This document shows positions 23,973 to 32,144 of a stretch of DNA of 32,942 nucleotides, in pieces; within the stretch, counting starts at the first letter, position 1; every line of letters starts with the position of its first letter. The stretch spans positions 1 through 32,942 of the forward strand of contig JAIXXZ010000081.1 in NCBI GenBank assembly GCA_027490465.1. The letters run 5' to 3'. The DNA is from Oxalobacteraceae bacterium (GTDB taxonomy: Bacteria > Pseudomonadota > Gammaproteobacteria > Burkholderiales > Burkholderiaceae_D). Below the pieces are notes generated by a model that searched no databases, had not been told where the DNA came from, and was given only the letters and a program-made list of their open reading frames with translations. Position numbers and translations under genes: made by a program.

Positions 23973-24812
23973 TCAGGTAAACGATACCGTCAGACCACCC
24001 AGGTTGAGTTGCGAGAATGCACTCGACCACACCTCACCGCGTTTGATCGGCAAAGCGTTCGTCCAGCTGCCGGTGCTGACGATTTCACCTGCTTGCAAAT
24101 TCGGCGCGTCTTCGCGCTGTTGCAGCTGCTGGTGCAGCGCCAACAGTGCATGCAGCGGACTGCCCTGAACGTCTCTACCAAAACCCGCTGCGCACAAGCT
24201 GCTGGTGCCGGCGACACTGCGCGACAAGGACATGGTTGCCGAGGCAAGTACGTCGGGTAAGCTGCGACGGCTCTGACGCGAAATCATGCGCGGCTCGCCG
24301 ACGATCAATGCTTTGTGCAGTCCAAAGGCTGCCACAGCATCAGCGGCCTCGAACTCCCAGTGGCGGAAAGGCGAGGTAACCACCTCAAAGCCGTGCGCAA
24401 TCCACTCCAGGCAATCGGAAATATCTTCCAGCGTCGCATCCGGTGCCGGCGTGCGTGCGAGCTTGAAAACCAACTGCGGTTCCAGGCGAGGCTGTTGTGA
24501 TTTGCTCAGGCTGTGCGTAGCCACGTTATCCAGCGCGTAATGCACCGTGCTGTCATAAACGGTCGACCAGATCGGGGCCGTCAGACTGCCTTTGCCATAC
24601 ACATGCCAGAGCTTTTGATTGGAGAATCCGATCTTGCGGCCTATCGGATTCTCACCCTGCGCAGTGCGAATTTTCACGATACTGAGTGCGACATCATAGG
24701 CATCGTCGACGGAGAGTTTCCCATCGGCGCTGAGCAATGGCATCAGCGTTCCGCCCATTCTTGCCTTGATGAGAGCGTGGGCCAGGCGGTTGGCCTGAGT
24801 CGACATTAGCAT
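23973..24812 (-). CDS. 2-keto-4-pentenoate hydratase-family protein
   Basis: A 279-residue protein of the fumarylacetoacetate hydrolase-like family, hydratase/decarboxylase branch that acts in meta-cleavage of aromatic compounds. Supporting segments are GRKIGFSNQKLW (typical GxKIGFTN motif at about 58), PRLEPQLVFKLAR with the metal-binding Glu of the E-x-E pattern, CLEWIAHGFEVVTSPFRHW, and C-terminal LQAGEIVSTGSWTNALPI (the usual GDxVxTGT-like turn). AAGGAG about 7 bases before ATG 24812 supports the start. It is divergent from iorA across a 365-bp gap and has its own terminator. The exact substrate is unknown; the family includes 2-oxopent-4-enoate and 2-oxohept-3-enedioate hydratases. Confidence 0.8.
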   Translation of the reverse strand: MLMSTQANRLAHALIKARMGGTLMPLLSADGKLSVDDAYDVALSIVKIRTAQGENPIGRKIGFSNQKLWHVYGKGSLTAPIWSTVYDSTVHYALDNVATHSLSKSQQPRLEPQLVFKLARTPAPDATLEDISDCLEWIAHGFEVVTSPFRHWEFEAADAVAAFGLHKALIVGEPRMISRQSRRSLPDVLASATMSLSRSVAGTSSLCAAGFGRDVQGSPLHALLALHQQLQQREDAPNLQAGEIVSTGSWTNALPIKRGEVWSSAFSQLNLGGLTVSFT

Positions 24813-25177
24813 GCGGTTCTCCTTATGTAGAGAATTTGTTTACCCAAGAGTCACAAAATGAACCCCATAATAAAGATTGTGGCGCATAAGTGCAAATACT
24901 TGCTGTAAATTTATATTTATGGAAAGAAAACTCGAGGAATAGCGAGAGAAATAGCGGAAACGAGGACTTTTCAGAATGACAATATCAACAGTGAGGTAGA
25001 CCGGTTATCGCCCCGATGATTCGCGCTACTCGATCAAATAAGATGCGGTGCCGCATCCGAGCAAGACCCTCATTCACGCTGAAGCGGCGGCAAAACCTTT
25101 GATTTTTCTGACCTTCGCGGCGCAATGCGATGCCGGCTGGCCATAGAATGTGACATTGCTCAGCCGTTACCCAATTC
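24813..25177. other. Divergent regulatory region between hydratase and iorA, with a palindrome
   Basis: The left half is AT-rich and probably contains the hydratase promoter. A perfect inverted repeat GATGCGG-TG-CCGCATC lies at 25042-25057, about 120 bases before the iorA start, and could be a repressor site. No gene is supported: the antisense open frame at 24985-25194 has no family-like features. A sigma-54-like string at 24880-24893 has the wrong spacing. Confidence 0.4.
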
Positions 25178-27331
25178 ATGGAAATCTCCTTCAAAAAAGA
25201 AATACAGCAGCTCAGGCTAGGTCACGGTGAGACATTCCATGGCGAGGGCATTCTGGCCATTACCAAGGCCTTGCTGCAGTCGGGGGTGTCCTACATCGGC
25301 GGTTATCAGGGCGCGCCGGTGTCGCATTTGCTCGATGTGATGGTGCAGGCACGCGAACTGGTCAGTGAGCTCGGGGTGCATGTCGAGGCCTGCTCGAATG
25401 AAGCTTCGGCCGCAGCCATGCTGGGTGCATCGATTCATTACCCGATTCGGGGGGCGGTGACCTGGAAGTCGATTGTGGGCACCAATGTGGCGGCCGATGC
25501 GCTGGCCAATCTTGCCTCGCCTGGGGTCACGGGTGGCGTGCTGATGATTATTGGTGAAGACTATGGCGAGGGTGCGTCCGTCGTGCAGGAACGCACGCAC
25601 GCCTATGCAATGAAATCCACCATGCTGCTGCTGGACCCGAGGCCGGAATTGTCGACCATGGTGGATATGGTTGAGCATGCGTTCGCGATGTCCGAGGCAT
25701 CCAACATGCCCGCGATGATGGAGCTGCGCATACGCGCCTGTCATGTACGCGGCAGTTTTGTCAGCAAGGACAATCGTGCACCGGCAGTGTCTTCGTTAGC
25801 ACCACTGACTGAGCCTGCGAGTTTTGATTACAGCAGGCTCGCGCATCCACCGGCGACCTTCCGACATGAAAAACTCAAGATTGATGAGCGTTTGCCGGCA
25901 GCGCGTGAATACATCGTCAAGCATGGCTTGAATGAGCAGTACGAAGGCAAGCACACCGATATCGGCATCATCATTCAGGGTGGTCTGAGCAATGCCTTGC
26001 TGCGCTCGCTACAGCAATTTGGTCTGGCGGATGTGTTCGGTACCTCCGACGTGCCACTGCTGATTTTGAATGTGACTTATCCGCTGGTGCATGAGCAGAT
26101 CGCTGATTTTGCACGTAGCAAACGGGCAGTGCTGATAATCGAAGAAGGCTCACCCGATTACATCGAACAGGAAATCGCTACATTACTCAGACGCCGCGAT
26201 CTGCAAACTGTCTTGCATGGCAAGGATCTGCTTCCGGCGACAGGTGAAGTGACACCCGAGGTCATGATGCGCGGCCTGCTGCGATTTTTTGCGCAACACT
26301 TCTCTCATGCAGACACGCTTCAGGCGCAAGCACTGCTGGAGGCGACTGATACGCGTCGCACCCGCATCGCGTCACAACTGGACAAAGCCTTGCCTGCGCG
26401 TCCGCCAGGCTTTTGCATAGGCTGTCCGGAGCGCCCGGTGTTCTCTGCGCTCAAGCTCGCACAGCAGGAACTCGGTCCCGTGCATGTCGCGGCAGACATC
26501 GGCTGTCATTCGTTTGCGACCTTTGAGCCTTTCTCGCAAGGACATTCAATTCTGGGTTACGGCATGAGCCTGGCCAGTCGTGCCGGTGTATCGCCGATGA
26601 TGTCGCGGCGTGTGATTTCCATCATGGGCGATGGCGGCTTCTGGCACAACGGTTTGCTGACCGGTGTGCAGTCGGCGCTATTCAATGGTGACGATGCGGT
26701 GCTACTGATTTTCAAGAACGGCTACACGTCGGCCACCGGTACGCAGGAAATCATCTCGACACCTGAAGCCGCTACAAAAATGCAGGCTGGTGACAAGCTC
26801 GCCAGTCTGACCGCCAGTAATCGCACCATCGAAGATACGCTGGCTGGTTTGGGCGTGAAGTGGATGCGTACCGTACATTCGTATCGCGTTGCGGTGATGC
26901 GTGATGTGGTCAGAGAAGCACTGACCACGGATTTCAACGGGCTCAAGGTCATCATCGCCGAAGGCGAATGCCAGCTCGAGCGACAGCGACGCATTCGTCC
27001 CTGGCTGGCGGCGTTGCAGGCACGTGGTGAACGCGTGATGCGCGTGAAATACGGCGTCGATGAAGACGTGTGCAACGGTGACCACGCCTGCATGCGACTC
27101 TCTGGCTGCCCCACACTGACACTCAAAGACAATCCCGATCCACTCAAGGTGGATCCGGTGGCGACCGTCATCGATGGTTGTGTCGGTTGCGGCTTGTGTG
27201 GCGAAAATGCGCATGCTGCAACACTGTGCCCAAGTTTTTATCGCGCTGAGGTGATACAAAATCCGCGTTGGCATGAACGCCTGATCGCCGCATTGCGATC
27301 GACCGTGCTGCGTGTTCTGCAACCGGCATGA
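25178..27331 (+). CDS. iorA: Indolepyruvate ferredoxin oxidoreductase alpha subunit
   Basis: A 717-residue TPP-dependent 2-oxoacid:ferredoxin oxidoreductase subunit that converts aryl-pyruvates to aryl-acetyl-CoA. The N-terminal pyrimidine-binding domain has SGVSYIGGYQGAPVSHLLD, EACSNEASAAAMLGAS and GAVTWKSIVGTNVAADAL. The TPP/Mg motif GDGGFWHNGLLTG begins at about residue 484 with an NGYTSATGTQE partner. The C-terminus carries two cysteine clusters for [4Fe-4S] centres, CNGDHACMRLSGC (about 631) and CVGCGLCGENAHAATLCP (about 668). The length is right for fused alpha subunits. The ATG at 25178 has no clear ribosome site. The TGA overlaps the next short ORF (TGATG). Confidence 0.9.
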   Translation: MEISFKKEIQQLRLGHGETFHGEGILAITKALLQSGVSYIGGYQGAPVSHLLDVMVQARELVSELGVHVEACSNEASAAAMLGASIHYPIRGAVTWKSIVGTNVAADALANLASPGVTGGVLMIIGEDYGEGASVVQERTHAYAMKSTMLLLDPRPELSTMVDMVEHAFAMSEASNMPAMMELRIRACHVRGSFVSKDNRAPAVSSLAPLTEPASFDYSRLAHPPATFRHEKLKIDERLPAAREYIVKHGLNEQYEGKHTDIGIIIQGGLSNALLRSLQQFGLADVFGTSDVPLLILNVTYPLVHEQIADFARSKRAVLIIEEGSPDYIEQEIATLLRRRDLQTVLHGKDLLPATGEVTPEVMMRGLLRFFAQHFSHADTLQAQALLEATDTRRTRIASQLDKALPARPPGFCIGCPERPVFSALKLAQQELGPVHVAADIGCHSFATFEPFSQGHSILGYGMSLASRAGVSPMMSRRVISIMGDGGFWHNGLLTGVQSALFNGDDAVLLIFKNGYTSATGTQEIISTPEAATKMQAGDKLASLTASNRTIEDTLAGLGVKWMRTVHSYRVAVMRDVVREALTTDFNGLKVIIAEGECQLERQRRIRPWLAALQARGERVMRVKYGVDEDVCNGDHACMRLSGCPTLTLKDNPDPLKVDPVATVIDGCVGCGLCGENAHAATLCPSFYRAEVIQNPRWHERLIAALRSTVLRVLQPA

Positions 27332-27420
27332 TGAACAATCCTATGCGTCGCAACCACATGAGTAGCAAATCAATGAGCAGGAACTCCATGGCGAGAATCT
27401 CCATCGCTGGAAACCCCATG
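27331..27420 (+). repeat. Six 15-bp degenerate tandem repeats ending in ATG
   Basis: Six 15-base units between iorA and iorB, each ending in ATG (the fifth in ATC): ATG at 27343, 27358, 27373, 27388 and 27418. A loose consensus is AGCAGGAACTCCATG. The units give the 5-residue periodicity of the mini-ORF. Confidence 0.7.
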
Positions 27421-27444
27421 CATACCCAGAGCACAGCACCATGA
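27331..27444 (+). CDS. 37-residue Met-repeat mini-ORF joining iorA to iorB
   Basis: A 37-codon ORF whose ATG overlaps the iorA stop (TGATG, 27329-27333) and whose TGA overlaps the iorB start (ATGA, 27441-27444), so ribosomes could pass through all three frames without leaving the mRNA. The peptide begins MNNPMRRNHMSSKSM, with Met at 1, 5, 10, 15, 20 and 30 (Ile at 25), and is basic. No known family or structure is visible. It may be only a linker for reinitiation rather than a functional peptide. Confidence 0.45.
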   Translation: MNNPMRRNHMSSKSMSRNSMARISIAGNPMHTQSTAP

Positions 27445-29096
27445 GTCTCGCAAGCGCCCCGAGTGAGTCGTCAAACACCTGGCCACCGTCGTCCACCATG
27501 CCGCAGCCCATATCGGTGTTGATTGGCGCACTCGGTGGCGAGGGTGGTGGTGTACTCAGTGAATGGCTCACCGCGATTGCGCGTCATGCAGGGTATGCAG
27601 CGCAAAGTACCTCCATCCCTGGTGTCGCACAGCGTACTGGCGCGACCACATATTTTTTCGAGATGTATCCGGTGCCCTTGGCGCAGCTGGATGGACGTTA
27701 TCCTGTCTTCAGTCTCAATCCCATCCCCGGCAGGCTGGATGCACTGGTTTCTTCCGAGCTGCTTGAAACCGCCCGCGCTGTGAGCAACGGCCTGCCATCG
27801 CCCGAGCGCACACTGATCATTACCTCATCCTCGCGCACCTTGACCAATGCAGAACGCAGTCATCTCGGTGATGGCCGTCTGGATGATGCAGCGCTGCTCT
27901 CCATCGTGCAGAGCGCATGCCGTGCGAATCATGTGCTGGACATGCAGCGCATTGCACGCGACAACGGTACTGTCGTGAGTGCGGTGATGCTGGGCGCGAT
28001 CGCTGGCAGTGGATTGCTGCCGTTTGCCAAAGACGATTACATCGCTATCGTGCGCGACAGCGGCCGTGGTGCAGACGCCAGCCTTGCAGGTTTTGAAGCC
28101 GCATGGCAGTGGGTCCATGAAGGTCGTCAGCAAGCCGCCTTTGCAAAGCGGCTAGTGGCAGAGGCAGTGTCTGCCGCAGAAGCCTCAGTACTCAATGAAT
28201 TTCCGATCGCAGCACGTGAACTGCTGGCGCTGGGTCTGGCACGCGTCACTGAGTATCAGGATGCTGCGTACGGTAGGCTCTATCTGGAACGCATGCGTCT
28301 GGTGTGTCATGCCGAGGCCAATGTCCGCCTTCATGATGGTGAAGGCGCAGATAAATCAACGACGGAGGAGGGTGCTATCACCCGCGAAGTCGCGCGCTGG
28401 CTGGCACTGTGGATGGCGTATGACGATATCGTGCGTGTGGCCGATCTCAAGAGTCGTGCCTCACGCAGTCAACGCGTACGCAATGAAGCGCGCGCTACTG
28501 ACGGTGATGTGCTCAAAACCTATGAATACTTCAAACCCGGTGTGCCGGAAATCGCTGCATTGTTACCGGCACCGCTGGCCGATCGACTGAAAGACATGAA
28601 TCGTCAGCGTCTTGCGGAGGGTCGAGCTGTGTGGGAGATGCCAGTCAAGCTGGCCTCGCACACGATTGTGGGCACGCTGTTGCTGCGCCTGCTCGCTGCA
28701 ATGAAATATCTACGACGCTGGGGTAGTCGTTATGCAGAAGAACAAACACTCATTGACGCATGGCTGACAGCGGTGCAGGAAGGTGCGAGGCAAGACAGGG
28801 CGCTGGGTTTTGAAATCGCGCAGTGCGGACGTTTGATCAAAGGTTATGGCAGCACCAATGAGCGTGGGCGTGACAACCTGCTGCACGTAATTCGCCATCT
28901 CGCACAGCCCGCTTTTGACACCGTGGCTGAGCGTACCATCGCCATACGCCGCGCACGCGAAGCCGCACTGGCCGACGATGCTGGCAAAGCGCTCGATAAA
29001 ACACTCAATGAACTCGGCGCACCACCGCGCGCGATCAAGGCCCAGCCCATACGCTGGATGCCACGTCAACGCATCAAGACAGGATCTGCCCCATGA
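27441..29096 (+). CDS. iorB: Indolepyruvate oxidoreductase beta subunit with C-terminal DUF6537-like domain
   Basis: A 551-residue partner of IorA. The N-terminal about 200 residues are the gamma/beta-type domain of 2-oxoacid oxidoreductases: ISVLIGALGGEGGGVLSEWL, GVAQRTGATTYFFEMYP and GRLDALVSSELLE. The C-terminal about 330 residues are helical and match the extra domain of the long IorB proteins of proteobacteria (DUF6537), with EYQDAAYGRLYLERMRLV and VRVADLKSRASRSQRVRNEA. I keep ATG 27441 because it overlaps the mini-ORF stop. An ATG at 27498, right before the conserved PISVLIGALGG, is the alternative. The end overlaps the thioesterase gene by 4 bp, so all share one operon. Confidence 0.88.
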   Translation: MSLASAPSESSNTWPPSSTMPQPISVLIGALGGEGGGVLSEWLTAIARHAGYAAQSTSIPGVAQRTGATTYFFEMYPVPLAQLDGRYPVFSLNPIPGRLDALVSSELLETARAVSNGLPSPERTLIITSSSRTLTNAERSHLGDGRLDDAALLSIVQSACRANHVLDMQRIARDNGTVVSAVMLGAIAGSGLLPFAKDDYIAIVRDSGRGADASLAGFEAAWQWVHEGRQQAAFAKRLVAEAVSAAEASVLNEFPIAARELLALGLARVTEYQDAAYGRLYLERMRLVCHAEANVRLHDGEGADKSTTEEGAITREVARWLALWMAYDDIVRVADLKSRASRSQRVRNEARATDGDVLKTYEYFKPGVPEIAALLPAPLADRLKDMNRQRLAEGRAVWEMPVKLASHTIVGTLLLRLLAAMKYLRRWGSRYAEEQTLIDAWLTAVQEGARQDRALGFEIAQCGRLIKGYGSTNERGRDNLLHVIRHLAQPAFDTVAERTIAIRRAREAALADDAGKALDKTLNELGAPPRAIKAQPIRWMPRQRIKTGSAP

Positions 29097-29506
29097 CCAA
29101 GACAGTGATTTACGAAGTGCGTGTGGAATTTGGTGATTGCGATCCCGCCGGTATCGTGTGGTTTCCGAATTTCTTTCGCTGGATAGATGCGGCATCCCGC
29201 CACTTTTTTATCGAATGCGGTGTGCCGCCCTGGCAGGAAACGCGGCAAAGCATGGGTCTGATCGGCACGCCACTGGTCGACACCCAAGCCAGCTTCATCA
29301 AAACCGCCAGCTACGGTGATGTACTGCAGATTCATACGCAAATCAGCGAGTGGCGTAACAAAAGTTTTGTTCAGAGCTATCGCGTGATGCGGGGCGATGA
29401 CGAAATCATGCAATGCACTGAAGTCAGAATTTTCGCGGCGGACAAGGTCGGTGGCGGTATACGGGCGATGGCGGTGCCGGAGGAGATTCGGAGATTGTGT
29501 TGCTGA
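29093..29506 (+). CDS. 4-hydroxybenzoyl-CoA-type thioesterase
   Basis: A 137-residue single hot-dog-fold acyl-CoA thioesterase. The catalytic Asp is D17 in VEFGDCDPAGIVWFPNFF, the same motif and numbering as the Pseudomonas 4-hydroxybenzoyl-CoA thioesterase. Similar segments follow: RWIDAASRHFFIECGVPPW, GTPLVDTQASFIKTASYGDV and EWRNKSFVQSYRV. It is translationally coupled to iorB (ATGA), suggesting that it hydrolyses the aryl-acetyl-CoA made by IorAB or a related aryl-CoA. The substrate is inferred, not seen. Confidence 0.88.
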   Translation: MTKTVIYEVRVEFGDCDPAGIVWFPNFFRWIDAASRHFFIECGVPPWQETRQSMGLIGTPLVDTQASFIKTASYGDVLQIHTQISEWRNKSFVQSYRVMRGDDEIMQCTEVRIFAADKVGGGIRAMAVPEEIRRLCC

Positions 29507-29567
29507 TAGCGGTTGTCGGGCAAGTGCATCAGTCGCTGATAAGCTGTATTCCTAAATGCCTCGTGGC

Positions 29568-30863
29568 TCAAACCGATGGTTCAGTCTCACCCTCCGAATC
29601 AGCGGAAGGTATCATGAGCCTTCGCAGCGTCAGGGCAGAGCGTTGCTCGATCAAGGTCACAATTTGCTCAACCACGCTATGGCGAGTGAAGTCACGCGAG
29701 GGGTCTGACTGCAGTCCTCGCGCGTTAGTCGCCATCGACTTTGCCAAGGCCAGAATCCTCTTTCTGGCCTGAGCCTTGCCGAGGCCAACGGCTTCCAGAA
29801 GCTGGTCCCAGTGCCGTGCTTGCACTTTGCTGAACTCGTACTTGCCGCCTATCTTCATCGCCATCTTGGGCGTCAGATCTGGGTAGACCGCCGTCGAAAG
29901 TACGTCATACAGCGGCGCCAGGACAGCGTACTTGCCCGCGTAGAGCAGCGAGAAATTCTTGGCGTGCGCGTCGTGATTGCCGACCAACGCGTTGAAGATC
30001 ACGTAGTCGAGCATGCGCAGGATGTGCGGTGCGCTGGGGCGCGTAACACGCCGAACCAGATCGAAACATTGCGCCAGATCCGGACCACCTTCGTTCTGGT
30101 ATTTCATTTCAGGCACCACGCCCAGCGCCTGACAAAAGTCCTCTTGATGCAGACGCTGCCGCTGACCTTGTGCATTGGCAAGCCGGTCGTAGCGCTCGAC
30201 AAGCAAGAACTGTCGCCCGAGCACGGACCGCACCTGCGACTTGGCTGGTTTGAGCTGCATGACCTCTGCCAGCGCCATGCAAAAGCCTTCATTGATTACC
30301 GTGTCCGCTAAAGTACGGATGGCGGGCTTCAGGATGTGCGAACTGGGTGCTCCATTTCTCGGGAGACCGATCCGGTCGCCATCGAAGATCACGGGTAGCT
30401 TGTCTTGAGCGCCCGCCAGCGAGAGCCGCAGGCCATCCTTGCCGGCCAACATCGGCCGATGCGGTAGTTCATCAAGAACGGCGACGACCTCTTCGTCGCT
30501 CAGCCACTGAACGTCGTGGCCTTGCTCGAGCCTGGATAGCGGCTGCCCAGGCTCGAGCAAGGTCACAGCCCCGGCACACTCACCACCGATGTGATCGAGA
30601 AGTGCAAAATCGTTTTGGCTCGACACCTGAAATTGCTTGGCGATTAGGGTCCTGAGCTGTCCCTCCGGCAAAAGGCCTGCAAAGAAGGGGCGGGTGATGT
30701 GATCGTCGAATGGCTCTGCTTGCAGAGGCAGCGAGCTGGATAGGGGCACTGCGTCGGTATGCGAGAGCCAATCCGGGGTATAACGAAAATTCAGCCGTCC
30801 ATCGGTGAGGGCCAGGGTACCCAGCCGCTCGCCGAAGAGCCAGACTTCAAGCTCACGCGCCAT
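29568..30863 (-). CDS. hipA: HipA-family toxin kinase
   Basis: A 431-residue serine/threonine kinase of the HipA family (in E. coli it inactivates glutamyl-tRNA synthetase and causes persistence). The N-terminal subdomain holds SSSLPLQAEPF and FFAGLLPEGQLRTLIAKQF. The phosphorylatable loop is LSLAGAQDKLPV with Ser148, the equivalent of E. coli S150. Catalytic D298 and N303 lie in GNHDAHAKNFSLLY, and metal-binding D320 in LAPLYDVLST. All expected residues are present, so it should be active. It overlaps hipB by 11 bp. The C-terminal tail is acidic (SADSEGETEPSV). The target cannot be read from sequence. Confidence 0.92.
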   Translation of the reverse strand: MARELEVWLFGERLGTLALTDGRLNFRYTPDWLSHTDAVPLSSSLPLQAEPFDDHITRPFFAGLLPEGQLRTLIAKQFQVSSQNDFALLDHIGGECAGAVTLLEPGQPLSRLEQGHDVQWLSDEEVVAVLDELPHRPMLAGKDGLRLSLAGAQDKLPVIFDGDRIGLPRNGAPSSHILKPAIRTLADTVINEGFCMALAEVMQLKPAKSQVRSVLGRQFLLVERYDRLANAQGQRQRLHQEDFCQALGVVPEMKYQNEGGPDLAQCFDLVRRVTRPSAPHILRMLDYVIFNALVGNHDAHAKNFSLLYAGKYAVLAPLYDVLSTAVYPDLTPKMAMKIGGKYEFSKVQARHWDQLLEAVGLGKAQARKRILALAKSMATNARGLQSDPSRDFTRHSVVEQIVTLIEQRSALTLRRLMIPSADSEGETEPSV

Positions 30864-31113
30864 GCTGGTTATCCTCAGGGTGATTTTCTGAGCCTGATGA
30901 TGGCAGGCCGATGAGCTGGAGCGTACCCCCCAGCGAGTCGATCACGCGCAGCACGTTTTCGAGCCGCAAAGTGGCCTTGCCTGCTTCAAGGTCGACGATG
31001 AAGCGGACTCCAACGCCTGCAGCCAGAGCGAGTTGAGGCTGTGTTAAGCCCAGATGCTTGCGTGCAGCGCGCAGTGCGTCACCGAGTTGTTCTGTGGTCT
31101 GTATGGAGCTCAT
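30853..31113 (-). CDS. hipB: HipB-family antitoxin and repressor
   Basis: An 86-residue Xre/Cro-type helix-turn-helix protein. The HTH runs RAARKHLGLTQPQLALAAGV (residues about 15-34) followed by GVRFIVDLEAGKATLRLENV, the typical HipB pattern. A C-terminal tail of about 20 residues could contact HipA. A TAAGG ribosome site lies about 7 bases before ATG 31113. It should neutralise HipA and repress the operon by binding the repeated palindromes upstream. Confidence 0.92.
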   Translation of the reverse strand: MSSIQTTEQLGDALRAARKHLGLTQPQLALAAGVGVRFIVDLEAGKATLRLENVLRVIDSLGGTLQLIGLPSSGSENHPEDNQHGA

Positions 31114-31124
31114 CAGCGGCCTTA

Positions 31125-31140
31125 TTTCCCGTTCGGGAAA
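31125..31140 (-). promoter_or_regulatory. hipBA operator O1
   Basis: TTTCCCG-TT-CGGGAAA, a perfect inverted repeat with 7-bp arms. It sits directly downstream of the -10 element, over the likely start of transcription, 12 bases before hipB. Confidence 0.8.
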
Positions 31141-31168
31141 TTATCGGCCAGTTCAAGGAACGAGGCAA
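31140..31168 (-). promoter_or_regulatory. hipBA sigma-70 promoter
   Basis: On the minus strand a -35 TTGCCT (31163-31168) and a -10 GATAAT (31140-31145) are exactly 17 bases apart. O1 adjoins the -10 and O2 lies just upstream of the -35, so the promoter is bracketed by operators. Confidence 0.72.
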
Positions 31169-31174
31169 GCGTTA

Positions 31175-31190
31175 TTTCCCGTTCGGGAAA
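31175..31190 (-). promoter_or_regulatory. hipBA operator O2
   Basis: A 16-base copy identical to O1 (TTTCCCGTTCGGGAAA), centred 50 bases upstream of O1. Both copies are also preceded by TTA on the plus strand. Confidence 0.8.
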
Positions 31191-31223
31191 GTTTCGCAAA
31201 ACAGTCATCTTCAATGGCAAAAA

Positions 31224-31237
31224 TTCCCGATCGGGAA
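31224..31237 (-). promoter_or_regulatory. hipBA operator O3
   Basis: TTCCCGATCGGGAA, a perfect 14-base palindrome with the same CCCG/CGGG half-sites, centred 48 bases upstream of O2. The centre differs (AT instead of TT). Confidence 0.75.
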
Positions 31238-31547
31238 ATTTTAGTGAATTCACACCGTTTGTTGACTCGTCAAAGGTCAACAAGCGAATAGCCACCGCGG
31301 ACTTTCCTGCGCTTACGGATTAACAGGATTGGGCTTGACCAGCAAGTGTGTGAAACAGGTCGGGTGAAGCACACTTGTCCACCTTGGTCGACGAGGTTCC
31401 GCTGAGTCTTATTGTTTCTGCGGTCGAGGCGGCCTCTTGGAAAACGGATGTGCCCACCAAGCAGATATGGAAGCACGTGACTCAATGGAGCAGAGCGCTT
31501 CAATCGCCGAGAAAGTGCTGGGCTGATTCATGAGTGAAGACGGCGGT
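31238..31547. other. Gene-free stretch between hipBA and nnrU
   Basis: No gene is supported. The only structure seen is a long-loop inverted repeat CAAGTGTG (31343-31350) / CACACTTG (31370-31377). Composition and broken frames suggest decayed sequence. No terminator with a T-run is visible for the nnrU transcript that runs into this region. Confidence 0.35.
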
Positions 31548-32144
31548 TCACATCCCCAACGGACTCACCCCAACCCAACGCACATGCAGCCACAGCATGA
31601 ACACCACGCCCGCCCCCAATCCAACGACGAGCGTCAGCAGGCTATTGGCCATCGCGGCCGACGGATAGACCGTAGCGTTCATTCGATCGCGGCGACGCGA
31701 TATACGGAAATCCAGCACGGCCCAGATCAGGAAACCTCCAAAGAGCAGCACATCGGCCAGATTGCCGTTGGCGAGCAGGTGCGCCAGCGCCCAGATTTTT
31801 ACGCCGGCGATCATGGGATGACCGATTTTGGATTTGATGATATTGCGCGGCACATAGGCGGCAGCAAGCAGGATGAACGCCAGCAGATTAAGCAGCAGGG
31901 CCACATGCCGTGTCCAGATGGGCGGCTCCCAAAGCATGACGGGTGTCATGCGTGCCTGATCATAGCCAACGATGAGCAGCACGAAGCCGGCAATCGAGAG
32001 TGCTGTCACGACGCCTTTCCATTTCAATTCACCCAGCCGCTCGATCATGTTCGTGCGCCAGTTATCGGTGAAGATGCGTGTTGAATGCGCACCCAGAAAA
32101 AGAATCAAACCAGCGATCAGCAGGGCCATAGCGTGCTCCATCAT
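31548..32144 (-). CDS. NnrU-family integral membrane protein
   Basis: A 198-residue membrane protein of the NnrU family, named for a gene near nitric oxide reductase genes but of unknown biochemical role. I start at ATG 32144, giving MMEHAMALLIAGLILFLGAH, as in the family. The longer frame to 32297 would add 51 hydrophilic residues. About six membrane helices follow (for example VVTALSIAGFVLLIVGY, HVALLLNLLAFILLAAAYV and SLLTLVVGLGAGVVFMLWLH). Family motifs are GLILFLGAHSTRIF and KSKIGHPMIAGVKIWALAHL with a His-Pro and a second His that may bind haem or metal. No denitrification genes are beside it here. Confidence 0.87.
   Translation of the reverse strand: MMEHAMALLIAGLILFLGAHSTRIFTDNWRTNMIERLGELKWKGVVTALSIAGFVLLIVGYDQARMTPVMLWEPPIWTRHVALLLNLLAFILLAAAYVPRNIIKSKIGHPMIAGVKIWALAHLLANGNLADVLLFGGFLIWAVLDFRISRRRDRMNATVYPSAAMANSLLTLVVGLGAGVVFMLWLHVRWVGVSPLGM

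Noticed and set aside
24880..24893. Sigma-54-like string TGGCGCATAAGTGC upstream of iorA
   Set aside because: GG-GC spacing is 9 instead of 10, and it lies almost 300 bases before the gene.
24985..25194. Minus-strand 69-residue ORF opposite the iorA start
   Set aside because: No family-like motifs, overlaps the beginning of iorA, and codon pattern looks random.
31270..31503. Minus-strand 77-residue ORF between hipB and nnrU
   Set aside because: No recognisable family, signal or ribosome site; composition suggests non-coding or decayed sequence.
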